This document shows, piece after piece, positions 48,273-60,125 of a stretch of 64,000 bases of DNA (its first letter is position 1; every line of letters starts with the position of its first letter). Under the pieces are notes generated by a model, which did not search any database, was not told where the DNA came from, and saw only the letters and a program-made list of their open reading frames with translations. Origin of the DNA: Apostichopus japonicus (Eukaryota > Echinodermata > Holothuroidea > Aspidochirotida > Stichopodidae); contig NC_092561.1 in NCBI RefSeq assembly GCF_037975245.1, forward strand, positions 20,025,508 through 20,089,507, read 5' to 3'. Both the position numbers and the translations under genes were made by a program.

Positions 48273-49833
48273 CTGTCAATCGAAGAATGCATATCATATA
48301 TGAAGAGGTAAACGAGGACATAAAAAACAATTCTGACATCCTTCCTTTACAGATAAGGAAAAACTTGGTTTCCAGAAATGTGGATATATATAGTCACCCT
48401 CAATTTCAATAAAATTTATTTCATTGGCAAAAAACAAAACAAAATGTGGTGGAGAGGGGTGTTAATGGAGCCTTTGGAGGACTGACCCTTACCTTTGAGA
48501 ACATTATAATTCGGAAAAGAGAGCCCAGATACTAACTGGTGCTATCATTTCTATAAGTTTTACAACTTTATAAGTATACAACTTGTATTGCATGTGTTAT
48601 CAAATGTATTAAAGCGACTTGCAGGGCAAAATTTTGGGGAGTTGAAGTGGCAAGTGTTGCCGAGCTCCAAGTGGCCACAGCCCTATAAATATTACTGATA
48701 TTAAGCATTTACTAATACATAACAGTATGTGTGGGGTAACTAGATATACCTTTCCCAAACAGATATGTTTTTCTTTAAGGTGACAATCCAGTGTCACACA
48801 ATGCATTGAACTTTAATTTGAAATGTCAATCACGGAATCAAAAGTTGACTTGTTCAGAGAAATCTCGTTCTGTGATTAGTAACTATGGCCAAGGAGGAAG
48901 ACCTTCCGAGGAGCAGATCACACCAAGCTAAAAATAGACTATCAAGATGTGTAATTCATATCATAGCTATTTATGTTTCTCTTGCCAAGTTTTTCTTGTC
49001 GCCCCCAATTTCTCACAGTCACCCGTAAATTGCCTATGGGCCAGGGGAAGGGGGGGGCACTCCGCCCACCAACCCCTTCTCTGGCTATGCCACTGATTGC
49101 GACTAGTGTCTCTCATAGTCAAATGTGATACTTCAAATGAATTTGAGAATGAAAAGCCTATTTGACTTTGGGAGAGAAAAATAAATACCATACTTAGGGA
49201 GAAGAAATTTAAACTGAATAATTTGTGTTGCACATTTGGAAATAAAGTCCTTATTTACCTCAAATTCCACTTCTTTAGCAATCCAATTGTTATGAATGCT
49301 TGCAGTATTAGGTGATACAGCTTGCACCCTTTCCTTGGGAATTTCATCTATAAGGGAGCCTGGAGAAACAAAGGAAAGAAAAGTACAGTTGCATGAGGCA
49401 ATTGCAAAATTTTGATGGGAATGCGCATGAAAGCGTTCATCAAATAAATTGTAACCATCTTGAACAGTGATTCTTAAATTGATGGGGAGGAGGGGGAGGA
49501 GGGGGAGGAGGGGAGGAGGGGGAGGAGGGGGAGAGGGGGATGGGGTTCCCCCTGGAGAAAACTTTTGGTATTTCTCCTTAACAGTATGTAAGAATGCACA
49601 TGTCATTTATTTCATTGTTCCCAGGCATTCTCTTTGCTGTGAATGTGAACTATGGAGAACAGTTTGATGAACTGAACCTTTTTATGATATATATGTTAGG
49701 AGGGGAAATCCCTAGGACGGCTGATTGGAAAGGGAAACTAGGATGAAAAAGGTTAAGAACTGCCCATCTAGACAGAAGCTAGTATACATTTTGCTATCGT
49801 AGACATCGCCTCAATAAATGCACATTTATAGTT

Positions 49834-49887
<54 letters not shown>

Positions 49888-52800
49888 AACTTACTGGTTT
49901 ATATATTTACGAGTGACCCACTTACCTGTCTCCCCACAACCTATGCACCACATTCTACCGTGTCTAGAATGCCCTGGTAATCTTTTAACACTGTACACCC
50001 TCACTGGCCCAAATGGCCTTCCTTCATTTTGAGACCACTTTCCCACAAAGTGGCCCCTGACGCGACCTCGGGGAGGGTGGCGGGTAAACCCTGCCACCCG
50101 CCGAGCTCGCCGAGAAGGAAAAATCTAACGCTAACAAAGACTGCTGACGCCTCCAGGCAGAGGGTGGAGCCCACCCTGAACAGTCGGGGTGGGGGTCCGC
50201 CCTCCGTCACCCCGTAGGCGTGCCCCCCCTACACTTACAGAGGCCTAATTGAACAAGGGGATGAGGCCCATACTACCTTAGATGGTAAAGAGTAACCTGG
50301 TAAACCAAACTAAGGAAACAACACCCACCGATAGACAAGTAGCCGCAGGCGACCCAGGGGGTGGCGATGTCTATCGACGAAACGCGAGGAGTCATGAGTC
50401 GGGTCGAACGACCACTCCCCCGTCCGGCTGCGTCCCACCTCCCTCGGGGGAGGGTGGCGGGAAATGGAGACAGGTAAGTGGGTCACTCGTAAATATATAA
50501 ACCAGTAAGTTTTATAATATTTACTTCGTTCCCCACTTACCTGTCTCCCCACAACCTATGCACCGAGTGGCACTGTCCGATGGTGGGAGGCCCGAGGGGT
50601 GGGACCCCCGGAGCTCGTATCATCGAGCGACCAAAGCCAAATCGGCCTGTGATATGTCCGATAAGTAGCAGGCGACGAAGCGATTGGAGTCTTCCACGCC
50701 GTCGTCTTGCAGATGTCCATTATTGGAGAACCTGCGAACAGGGCTGTAGAAGCAGTGAAACCCCTGCTGTTGTGAGCCATGGATCTGCCTGGACCTGTAG
50801 CCAGAGGGCGGACGGCTTCCACCAAACAGCGGGACAAGGTATCCTCCCAGGCTGCTGAGTGGGGCACTCGAAGGAGGAAGAACAGAGATGTCGAAGTACC
50901 CAAGAGATCTTGTGTTCTGTTGAGGTACCACTTCAGTGCCCTAATGGGAAACCATACTGTAGTCTGTCCTCGGGGATCAAAGAGAAGGTCTTGATCTCTG
51001 GGATGATGATGTCTCCCGGTAGGAGAGCCCAAACCTGGTTCTAGCGAAGGAGGAGGGGTCGAGAACTATCAGCACCCCACAAACCGTAGGACTGAAGGCA
51101 CCTTAGTCAAGGCGAGCCGTTGCTGCCTGGCGTGGAGCCGTAGGGGAGGCCCCTGATGGAAGGCGGCAACAGCCGAACGAAAGTTTTTGATCGTCTAAAC
51201 CCTGCCTCCCTTCTTGGAACAGTGTGGGTAAGGAGTCGGCGATCAAGGTTAGAAAGGCCATGGTAGGCAGAGTCTGTCTCGTTCGGCATACTCCGAATCT
51301 CCGTAGGCAGAAAACGTAAGTACCAAGGTTGTTCTCACTCTGGCGGCCAAAGTCCTTTCTGTCTAAGGAAACACCAGACAATTTCCAGGCACCTAATTGT
51401 AGGCCCTTGCTGTCCGGGTGAGCCAGCGCCCCGTCTATGGGACAACCGACTGTCGTTTGTCCGGCAGGATCGCTGGCTCGTCCGCTAGGAGCTGGATAAC
51501 TTTTGCCCGAACCGGGGTCAGCGGGGCCACTATGATGGCTGACCATGCCAAGAGGGGGAAGATGTAAGCTTCCGGTCCGTTTCGCGACAGGGACCTGGCG
51601 TTATGTGGAAGGCCTGCGGGTGGGCCGCCTGAACAAAGATGAGCAGCCCATTGTTGCCCTGTGTCGCAATCAGGTCTATCAGAGGTCTGCTGAACATGTG
51701 GAAAAACCTACTTCATGTTCGTTGCGAAAGGGTCCACTCGTCAGGGTGGAGCTGTCCCCTGGGCAGAGCATCGGCCATCACATTCTCCTTTCTGGCTGTC
51801 TGAGAGACTTGTAGGGCCATGCCAGATTCTGTAGCTGTGGTGAGGGTCTCCCTTGCCAGACGGCAATATCGCTCTGACCTGGTGCCACCATGTCTGTTGA
51901 CGTAGCTACAGTATGTTACCACCGTCGTGTTGTCTGAGAGGATGGTAGTCAAAAGCCCCGTACCTGGGCGCCGGAGGGCTCCAGAGAGCCCAACCCTGTG
52001 TATCTGCTGCTAAAGAAGTCAAGGACAGCGGCCTGCATGGTGACCTTGTTAGCGCTTGCAGGACAGCCGCACTCGCAGTACTGATTCATTACCACAGTAC
52101 CGTTGATGACTCCTTCAGTTATCAACCCGTTGCAATCAGAAAACTCTGAAGAAAAGGAATGTCCTGATGATGCTAAGCTGTACCCTGTAGGGAGGTTTAA
52201 TGGAGGTTCTTTCCATGCTAAAAAATATTAATCATAATATTGGGGAAAGAAAAGGCGTAGACCTATTGAAAGATAATGATGCCTGAGGCGCCTAACAATA
52301 TTACCCCGGTCAACGAAAACCTGTCAAGCATAGAGACAAGTATCTTCTGGATGGGAAGCTGCACTGACGAAAAAGTGCCTTGCCCAAGGAAACAACTGAA
52401 TGATCCGGCCAGGACTCAAACCTGCAAGCCTTAGATCACCAGTCCACTGCCTTCACCACTTGACCACAGTACTCTCTAAAAATGAGTACTGAAGGTACAG
52501 AATCTCACTCTGCTGAGTGAGTACAGAATCTTAAACAATGCTACCCTGCTACAAAAAAAAAGACTGAGTACTGAATGGATAGTTTGCTTCGTCAGAATCT
52601 TAAACAAAGCTACAATGCTACTGTTTATGTGACTCCTACAATTATATGTATGTATTTAAGAACGTATTTAGGATCATCCTGCAAGTAGGAACATGAGAAG
52701 AAGCCTCACTGGCTTAACCAAGCTGCAAGCTGACTGAAGCCAGTCTCTTACATACAAATTTAACGTCCATGATTATGAAAAGTCAACAACTCTGTAGCTG

Positions 52801-55800
52801 GACAACATACATTAATCTTGGGGTGGCCTGAACCGGGGACCTTATGACTGAAAGGCTTTAACCCTGAGCTAACTGAGCTATAGACGTACTCATCAGAAAC
52901 AAACTCCCAACAGGGGCTGTGAAGATGGTGAGAGGGTGGGTTTGTAGAAAATCCACCTCATAAATCCCTGGCTGCTTAACGGAGCCCGGGGAGTTACTCA
53001 GCAACCACAAAAGCGTTACTAAGCATGTAGTGTTTTGTTATGATAACGTTATTAGTGGTGTAATAGGTATGTCACCGAAAACGTTTTCAGGCTCATATTT
53101 CAAACGATTTACGTTAAGACATTAATATAACATTAATATAACATTAATATCTCATAGAAACGTTATGTCGACGTTTTTACCACACCACATTTAACGTAAT
53201 AAACACGTAATAAATGTTATGATAACGTACCCGTTACTCCTCAAATCTCTCCATGTCGAGACGTGTCAATTTCGTAGTGTAGTACAGTAGAAGTATCCAA
53301 CTTCCTATTGAAACCACCTAGCGCATAGCCACGACTAGGCTATCAGGTGCTACGAAATGCAACTGTGCTTAAAATGTCGGAACATCGAACATTATTCACG
53401 AAGCGCATACTGTATGCTCGGAGCGCGTTAGCGCTTGTACTTTTCTTCTTCTTTTGTTGGGGTTTTATCCTACCCCTTTTCCAACTTACTAACGCGTTTG
53501 TCTTGGAAATTCACCCAAAAAATAGAGAGAGAGGTTTATTCCATGGGATCGCTCACGTAGTCGACAGCTCGTTGCAGCAAACGTTGAGCTTACACATGTC
53601 AATCCAGGTGACTGCTTGGCCCCCCTCCTCTTATAACAAATATACAGCGCGGGAATATTGTCTTGGCAGTTTGCCAAGACTCTTGGAAGGCTTCGTTTTC
53701 CTGGCACTTTGCCAAGCTTCGAGAACGTTCTCTTCTTGGCAGGTTGCCAAGGTACTAAGTAACGAGACTGTACTAGAATCGCTTCAGTTTGCGCCTTTTA
53801 ACATGCTCTGGAGGGGGTTCCACCTGCGTTTTAAACAACAAAACATAAGCAAGGTTTCAAACCTAGACATATGGCGATGAATTATAACGAGAGAGAAAAA
53901 TAATTAGCGAGGAGAATATGACCCATGAATGCACAGGAAATCTATGTCATGTCCTGGTTTCTGCTGGTACTCATTAAACACACATTCGGGATGTGTAATG
54001 ATAAATGGCGTAGCGATTGCAGTGTCTTTCCGCAATTGATTCGAACCTGTCGTCGCAGCTCAAGCTGCTAGTTCCGGGGGGCAACACTCCCCTGATGAAA
54101 GAGACTTCCCCCTCTTGGAGGCGGGATTAACTTTGAGGCTGGGGATAAGTATATCTCCGTTTGCCGTGGGAACCTCGCTCCAGCCGGCTTTCCTTTCGGA
54201 TTGGGCGTTTGCCCTTACTACCCCGTTCTGGGGGCCCAGCAGTTGTTGATCTCATCGGTTCCCGGCTCCGGGACCGACTCCTGGGATCCGGAGTGGAACC
54301 TCGGTTCCGCACTCCCTGTGAGGTCTCGCTGGACCCGTGGTCTCGTCGGACCCGGGCCACGGAGCCCATCTCTGTGTGCGTACCTAGCCGGGTACCACTC
54401 CTCTCGACCCGGACATTCTGTCCATTCCGGTCGGAATTTCAAATGGGCTATTTATTGGCCTTGAGCCTTGCCCTTGCCTTCCCCCTTGGTCATAGAATCC
54501 GGACGGTGCCGGGACCTTGGGGGGCAATATCTCTTTCTCCTCTCTCTCTCTCTCCTCCGGCCTCTCTCGCCGGACTCGGGCTCCCGGAGCCTATCTCTGT
54601 GTGCGTACCACGCCGGGTACCACTCTCCTCGACCCGGACATTCCGTCCGTTCCGGTCGGAACTTCTAATGGGCTTTTTATTGGCCTTGAGCCTAGCCTTC
54701 CTTGGGTCGGAGGGGAACGTCTGTTCCGGGCTCCTTCTGAGGTCTCGCCGGACCCTGGCTCTCCGGAGCCCCTCTCTTTGCGCGCACCACAACGGGTGCC
54801 GCTCTCTGCGACCCGGACGGACTGTCCGCTCTGGCCGTCTTTGTCATGGGCTTTTGGTTGGCCTTGAGCCTTGCCCTTGCCCTAGCCCTTGGTGGTACAT
54901 CCGGACAACGCCGGCACCTTGGGTGGCAAAATCTGCATCCCTCTCTCTCTCACATGGGCTTTTGGTTGGCCTTGAGCCTTGCCCTTGCCCTAGCCCTTGG
55001 TGGTACATCCGGACAACGCCGGCACCTTGGGTGGCAAATCTCCATCTCTCTCTCTCTCTCTCTCTCTTCTCCGGCCCTCTCCTGGCCTCTCTCCATCTCA
55101 ACTCCCACCAACTCTCTCACTTCCTCTTCATCTCCTGTCTCTCCTCCGATTCCCTCCAGGGGAACTGTGGGTTCGGTGATAGATCTAACCTGTCCCGGCC
55201 TGCTAGCCAGGTGTCGATGTGCTGCCACTGTCTGGTGTAAAAACAAAACAGACTAGACAGAGGTCTCGGAACAGCTCACACATTTAAGGTGGCTTCGAGA
55301 CATGTCTGAGAAACCCACGTTAAGGAGAGACTAACGGCAAATAGTCTAACGTATCAAACGGAACGACTATAAGGAGGAAGTAGGGTGGGAGTATGCTAAC
55401 AGAGAGTAAAGTTACGTGACAAAAACAACGCGCCCCGCTAGAGGCTCGCGGCTTACAAGGTACGCTACAATAGTGAAAAACTTCCCACACTTAAAAGCGA
55501 ACACGTAACTAGAATACATGAAGGAAAAGGACGAAGCATGTATACAAGGGAGAGAACCCCTCTATCCACGTACAGAGCGGGAAGGGAGGAACAAGGCTAC
55601 GAGATACGCCCCAAGTGAAAACTCCCGACACTTAGGAGGTGCACAAGTAGCGAAACCCATGGAGAACATGAAAATATGTACAAATATATGAAGGTTCAAA
55701 CAAGAACAACAACGTAATCGAACCGCCTAGTAATGGATAGGAGTTCGCGGCTTACAAGATACGTTACAAGGAGAAACACTTCCGACATATGGAAGCAACG

Positions 55801-57972
55801 TAACTAAACATATATGCATCGAAAAACTTGTAAAAAGGACGAAACATGTATATAAGGGAGAGAACCCCCTAACCGCGAACCAGCGGAGGGGGGAACAAGG
55901 CTACGAGGTACACCCCAAGTCATGAGACTCAGGGAGCGCACGTAGCAACAACTGGAGGAAACATGAAAATATACAACAATATATGAAATCAAGGATACTC
56001 CCGTCTTAACATGAAAAACAACGAAACGAGCCGACTATCTCGACTAGTTAGGAGATATCGGAACGTGGCTACAACTACGCTACAAAAGTGAAAACCCACA
56101 CTGAAAGCGTAAAAATTAACGAAGTACATGAAAGCAAAACATCTTATGCTAAGTAAGAAAAGCTGAAACACATGTACATACGGAAAAACATGCCTATCCG
56201 CGTAAACAAGGCGGTATAGGCAACGCTACAAATTACGCTACAAGGGGAAAACCCACACAAAAGCGTAAGAAGTAACGAAGGTACATGAAACAAGCAAAAC
56301 ATATTATCTTTTAAAGTAAGAAAAGCTGAAACATGTACATACGAAAATATATGCCTATCCGCGTAAACACGGCGGTATAGGCAACGAACGAAGTAGTCTC
56401 GCAGAGCTACTACCTGTTACCCTAAAAACGTTACGTAAGAAAAAACGAACGCATGGGCGAGAGTGTACACTAAAAACAGCCCCCAAAAACACCCTTCCCT
56501 ACAAGAAAAGGATACTTATCAGGCTGGAAAAGATCCTTGGAAGTGCAGAAGTCCTGATAGGAAACCTTTAGAGTATAAATCCAAGGTAATCCGGGCGAAT
56601 TTCGCGAAAATTTTTCTAACTCCGAAAAACACACTGAGACACTTTGTGGGTAGAAAAATGAAGGAAGGCCATTTGGGCCAGTGAGGGTGTACAGTGTTAA
56701 AAGATTACCAGGGCATTCTAGACACGGTAGAATGTGGTGCATAGGTTGTGGGGAGACAGGTAAGTGGGGAACGAAGTAAATATCACAATTACTGACCTTT
56801 TTCATCACTGCTGAGTTTGTCTGCCAGGTCATCTAACTCAACCTTCTTCAGCGCATCAACGAGCCTAACGTACCAATTCCTACGATACCTGATTCTGTGA
56901 CATAGCAGACGGTTTGCAGCTGTTCTCCCTTTAGAGTCGAATTTGCATTTTATAGCCTCCTGCAGAAAAACAATAATTTACAAGAAAAATTGTTATTGCA
57001 GACATGAGGTAATGCAGGCCCATTGAAACCGCTATGACAGGGAGGGCATTTACTGAAACACTTTTCAGTCATAACCAAACAAAATATATATATTAAAGTT
57101 AAAGATTTAAGTTGAAAAAAACAATTAGGAATAAACCTCATTGCCATGAATTTAATCACCCAATTCATTTTCAAATGTGCTCTGTTTACCCAGTTGGAAC
57201 CCCAAATGAGGGCTCTGCCCTAGCAGACTTTGACACCCACACCCAAATTCTTGCTATACAACTTTCCCATTTGTTCTGTAATGTATGCTGTTTACGGTAA
57301 TCAAGACTTGTGAAATTTAGCAAGCCAATTAGAAAATGTTATGGTATAATTATCTGTCATGCCATGAAAGTTCTGTTGGTTCAAAACATTTCACACAAAC
57401 TTAATATGAATTCATATGAGAGCACCTTACTTCTTCTGTTTTTGTTTGTTGTTGCCAATTTTGTGACATGCAACATTAGCTTCTATCTTACAGTACCTCA
57501 ACAAACATGAGGACAATATAATGTGTGTAATTTTGACATATATACATATTTATATACAGTACTCTGGTTGTGGGGATTTTCATAAAAATGTGTTTAATCT
57601 GAAATTTATCACAGCTCAAAGCCATCATCATTGTAATAATAATTCTTTGTAAGTTGGTGGTAAGTCACAATGTCACATGTACCTCAGCGTGTGCCTATTT
57701 TAAATTGCTTGGCTTGTTTGGTTATATTATGACATAAATAGACTGAACCTCTTATGTTAGATCAATCTTTTAACAACACAACACAACAAAATCATGCATT
57801 TCTCTCTGTACAAAGAGTACTATTGACTCACAGTTGCTGATTGTATAAGAATGTCGCTTAACAGGTCTACGACATCCATTGTTGGCACACTTCTATTAAA
57901 CTCAACAACAAGTTCATCCAGACGTTTATTTCTTCTTGAGCAAAGCTCATTCTGTTTTGACTTTCTACTCAT
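47190..57972 (-). CDS. MAVS-like CARD protein with disordered tail, copy D3 (intron split by a DIRS-like insertion)
   Basis: Coding exons 57832-57972, 56797-56959, 49259-49359 and 47190-48272, with phases 0, 1, 0 and 495 residues. Exon 2 is the most divergent: EAIKCKFDSKGRTAANRLL, RRNWYVRLVDAL and ELDDLADKLSSDEKG replace the EEIKCKEEAK, RKNWY and ELDELAQDLSRDEKG of D1 and D2, yet every CARD core position is kept. Exon 4 is a mosaic of D1-like ends and a D2-like middle. The intron between exons 2 and 3 is 7.4 kb because of the 6.9-kb DIRS-like insertion, with splice sites untouched. The frame is open, so the gene may work if the long intron is spliced. Confidence 0.7.
49259..49359 (-). CDS. 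CARD gene D3, coding exon 3
   Basis: 101 bp, same borders. Encodes SIHNNWIAKE instead of SIHYNWIAKE. Confidence 0.8.
49486..49543. repeat. Short G-rich 9-bp array, D3
   Basis: About six units with a one-base deletion, unexpanded as in D2. Confidence 0.85.
49839..49880. repeat. (TA)n microsatellite at the DIRS-like insertion border
   Basis: Equivalent to the TA tracts beside exon 2 in D1 and D2. The D3 insertion starts at its right edge and ends just before the matching cacaattactgacc sequence at 56,784. Confidence 0.88.
50556..51546 (-). pseudogene. Tyrosine recombinase remnant of the DIRS-like element
   Basis: Two frames in succession. 51,103-51,546 gives a segment typical of DIRS-group sequences downstream of RNase H (LGAWKLSG, then RRFGVCRTRQTLPTMAFLTL), matching the N-terminal core-binding part of the recombinase. 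50,556-51,032 gives the catalytic end (FPIRALKWYLNRTQDLLGTS, then MAHNSRGFTASTALFAG and TTAWKTP), with the H-x-x-R box in AHNSRG. The C-terminal Tyr region (near SPATYRTYH) is frame-disturbed. Stops and shifts separate the parts, so it is not functional as it stands. Confidence 0.65.
51713..51952 (-). pseudogene. RNase H-like remnant of the DIRS-like element
   Basis: The translation contains LSDNTTVVTYCSYVNRHGGT, then LCRLARETL-like, KENVMADALPRGQLHPDEWT. The S/T-D-N-T...GGTRS...N..AD.LSR pattern is typical of DIRS/Ngaro RNase H regions. A small internal duplication (YCSYVN for YVN) and loss of frame downstream show decay. The reverse transcriptase expected just upstream (above 52,000) was not found. 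Confidence 0.65.
52380..52470 (-). repeat. tRNA-derived SINE head (A and B box)
   Basis: Minus strand: A box TGGTCAAGTGGTGAAGGC (52449-52466) and B box GGTTTGAGTCC (52412-52422), spaced as in tRNAs. No intact acceptor stem or clean cloverleaf, so it is a SINE promoter rather than a tRNA gene. Confidence 0.6.
52820..52885 (-). repeat. Second tRNA-like sequence
   Basis: Minus strand: TAGCTCAGTTAGCTCAGGG (A-box-like, 52862-52880) and CCCCGGTTCAGGCC (B-box-like, 52825-52838). Likely a second SINE head or decayed tRNA. Confidence 0.5.
53663..53750. promoter_or_regulatory. Three tandem NFI-like palindromes
   Basis: TTGGCAGTTTGCCAA (53663-53677), CTGGCACTTTGCCAA (53701-53715) and TTGGCAGGTTGCCAA (53736-53750) match the nuclear factor I pattern TTGGC-N5-GCCAA, the second with one mismatch. 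They are 35-38 bp apart start to start. Function unknown. Confidence 0.5.
54160..55240 (-). repeat. Repeat-rich Arg/Glu-coding block of the DIRS-like insertion
   Basis: GC-rich block with repeated ggccttgagccttgccctt units near 54,450, 54,685, 54,860 and 54,970 and CT-rich runs. Minus frames are Arg-, Glu- and Pro-rich (for example PRSRSRSREPMRS), which could be a Gag-like ORF1. No frame stays open throughout. Confidence 0.4.
55241..56640. repeat. Internal tandem repeats of the DIRS-like insertion
   Basis: Units recur at about 55,523 and 55,830 (acatgtatayaagggagag) and at about 56,140 and 56,300 (aagaaaagctgaaacatgta with gcctatccgcgtaaaca). No gene supported. Confidence 0.55.
56797..56959 (-). 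CDS. CARD gene D3, coding exon 2 (C-terminal half of the CARD)
   Basis: 163 bp between ttttctgcag|GAGGC and AAAAAG|GTCAGT. It begins only 15 bp from the end of the DIRS-like insertion, so the insertion sits just inside the donor side of this intron. Confidence 0.83.
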
Positions 57973-58024
57973 TTTCTTCTCAAAGGGTTGCTCCTGTCTA
58001 TTAGTTTAAAGCTTCTGTTTGATC
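57832..58024 (-). CDS. CARD gene D3, exon 1 with start codon
   Basis: Acceptor tttttgcag|GATC at 58024, ATG at 57972, donor ACT|GTGAGT. Coding part 57832-57972. Differs from D2 by one residue (LVVEF for LVAEF). Confidence 0.8.
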
Positions 58025-58154
58025 CTGCAAAAATAAGAAAAAGTTAAAATGAGTCAAAGAATCCCATAAACATTATAAGTTATAACTTTATCAACCACCC
58101 AATTTATTTCTTTGGTCTGATTGTAATGTTGAATAATATCCATACGATATGTAC

Positions 58155-58505
58155 TGTAGTAAGGGGACAACCATGTCACCACATGGTTCAGGCTTGCCCC
58201 TCCCTCCCCCCTTCCTCCTGGACACCATGCAGTGTACCTATAGGATATAGTGTAGGCACATGGCTTAATACCCACATAACATGTACTGAAGAGTATGGTG
58301 ATAGTGTAACCACATGGTTCAGGCTCGCTCTTCCCGCCCCTTCCCCCTGGACACCATGTAGTGTAGGCTACATTGTGTAGGCACATTGCTTAATACCCAC
58401 ATAACATGTGCTGTAGTGTACAGTGATAGTGAAACCACATGGTTTAGGCTTGTCCCCAACTATCTGACACCATGTAGTGCAGGCTATAGAGTGTAAGCAC
58501 ATTAA
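58155..58505. repeat. About 120-bp minisatellite, D3
   Basis: About two to three units of the same repeat as in D1 and D2. Confidence 0.88.
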
Positions 58506-59739
58506 TACATATCACCACATGTGCTATGGCATAATTCAATTTTATCTGATTCATTTAAATTAGTGGTAAGACTTACAGATTAGGATTCTGGTGCAATGAC
58601 AGTTTAGTAACAAAATAAATCTCACTTTACAACCGGATTTGATACATGGAAGTAATCACACTACTTGACATCAAAAGATAAGAAAGTTAGATGAAAAAGT
58701 TGCCTTAAAGATCTGCTTTATTGGCTCTAATTATAGCACGCTATTATACAGGTAGCTAAGAAAGTTTTGTGATTACCTAATCGACCTGCCACGGTCTTAA
58801 ATAATGGACCTCAGGCTAAACAATTAGCCAGCATAGCTTCTTAACACTATTTAAGCTCATTGTATAAACACTTTGTGGAAATATGATCCTGTCTACAGTG
58901 TAGTTAATCATACAGCATTCACACAAAAACCCTCATACAAAAACACAAATGTGGCAGACATTGCAGACTAATTGGTAAAAAGAGGTCATTTTACGACCAA
59001 GGCAGGTCGGTTACGTAATCTCAAGAAACCTTTCCATGATAGCATGCTATAGTTGGGGGTCTATACAGCAGACCTTTAAAGATGAATGCAACTCAGAACA
59101 TAGGTGACGATTGCTTTACGTCTTTAAAAATTCACCTATTATATAAAAAAATAAATCAACTGAGCACAATCCACACAAATCACATGATATGGGTTACGTT
59201 TTGCGGTGATTCCTTCATGAAAAATGTCCAGACAATTCAAATCATGTATAGCACAATCTTTTTACTACCATTTTCCACAGAAAATTTAAGAAGAGAAACA
59301 CAATATTGTTGGGCCTTAACATTTAGAGTAGGCTATAGGCCTATAGAACCATTTACAAGTTCAATCTATACTTCTGATTCAGTTCAGTTTAGTTGTTAAA
59401 TTTGGCAAATATTGCCTTAATACATAATTTTCTTACTAGTCAGTCTAGTACTAGTCTGTACGTTCATTATTTTGTACACTCAAAGTGAGCCCTAGCCTGA
59501 GAAGCCTAACAATAAATAGCTCCAGCTCAGTAATTAGGAAGTGTGCACTGTACCGCATAGCCTAATGTTATAACCGTTCAGTACTAGCGTAAATTTTACA
59601 GATACTAGTATAGGCTAGGCCAAAGCTCGGCGACCTATATGTTTTATACACATGATTTCTTATCACTTTACTATCTAGGCATGCATCTCATATCGTAAAG
59701 AGTTTAATGTGTTATAGAGCTGATACTTATTTAAGTTAC

Positions 59740-59911
59740 CTTGAACATTTCAAATGGAATAATAGTAGCAGAGATACTGTACGACAGGACTTGCGTAGTT
59801 CGACTATCACAGGGAGGGAAGGTTTCAATCGCCAGCGATAAAACAATCTATATTGCGCAAGATACATACCAAGTGGGAATCCCCTGAAAATAGCTAGCTG
59901 GGCTTTAAACT
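59740..59911 (-). promoter_or_regulatory. Probable first exon and promoter of CARD D3, with kappa-B site
   Basis: Donor TTCAAG|GTAACT ends at 59740. GGGAATCCCC lies at 59875-59884. Confidence 0.5.
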
Positions 59912-60125
59912 ATGGAAGCGTTTAAGATACATCATTTGAAGGTTTAGACAATTTGGGGGTAACACGATATAAATACCAATGTATCAATAACCAACTTTAT
60001 ATATATGAGCGTCGTCTAAACGTGCAGCTGTTGAAGTCAAAATATTTAATAACCATTATATATTATACGTTCTTTTGTTGCTGTTTGAACTAGCTTGTTA
60101 AGCAGATCGTTTGCAGAATAGACTA

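Larger units (their letters stand above)
49881..56781 (-). mobile_element. DIRS-like tyrosine-recombinase retroelement complex in a CARD-gene intron
   Basis: Two inverted-repeat-bounded parts sit end to end. Part A (49,881-50,518) has termini ATTATAAAACTTACTGG on both ends. Part B (50,519-56,781) has termini ATTTACTTCGTTCCCC on both ends. Both share CCACTTACCTGTCTCC inside the termini, and the inner left end of A (49,913-50,030) is inverted at the right end of B (56,650-56,770). B encodes RNase H-like and tyrosine-recombinase-like sequences on the minus strand, with frames broken. Inverted termini plus a recombinase and no clear target duplication fit DIRS-type elements. D1 and D2 lack the insertion. 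Large parts (52.0-54.1 kb) are not recognised and the RT core was not found. Confidence 0.7.

Noticed and set aside
52412-52466. Possible true tRNA gene
   Set aside because: A and B boxes are present but no acceptor-stem pairing or clean anticodon loop could be drawn; fits a SINE head better.
53347-53880. 177-codon plus-strand ORF with a hydrophobic N-terminal run
   Set aside because: No recognised motif and it contains the three palindromes; in the middle of a decayed mobile element. Kept only as the regulatory observation.
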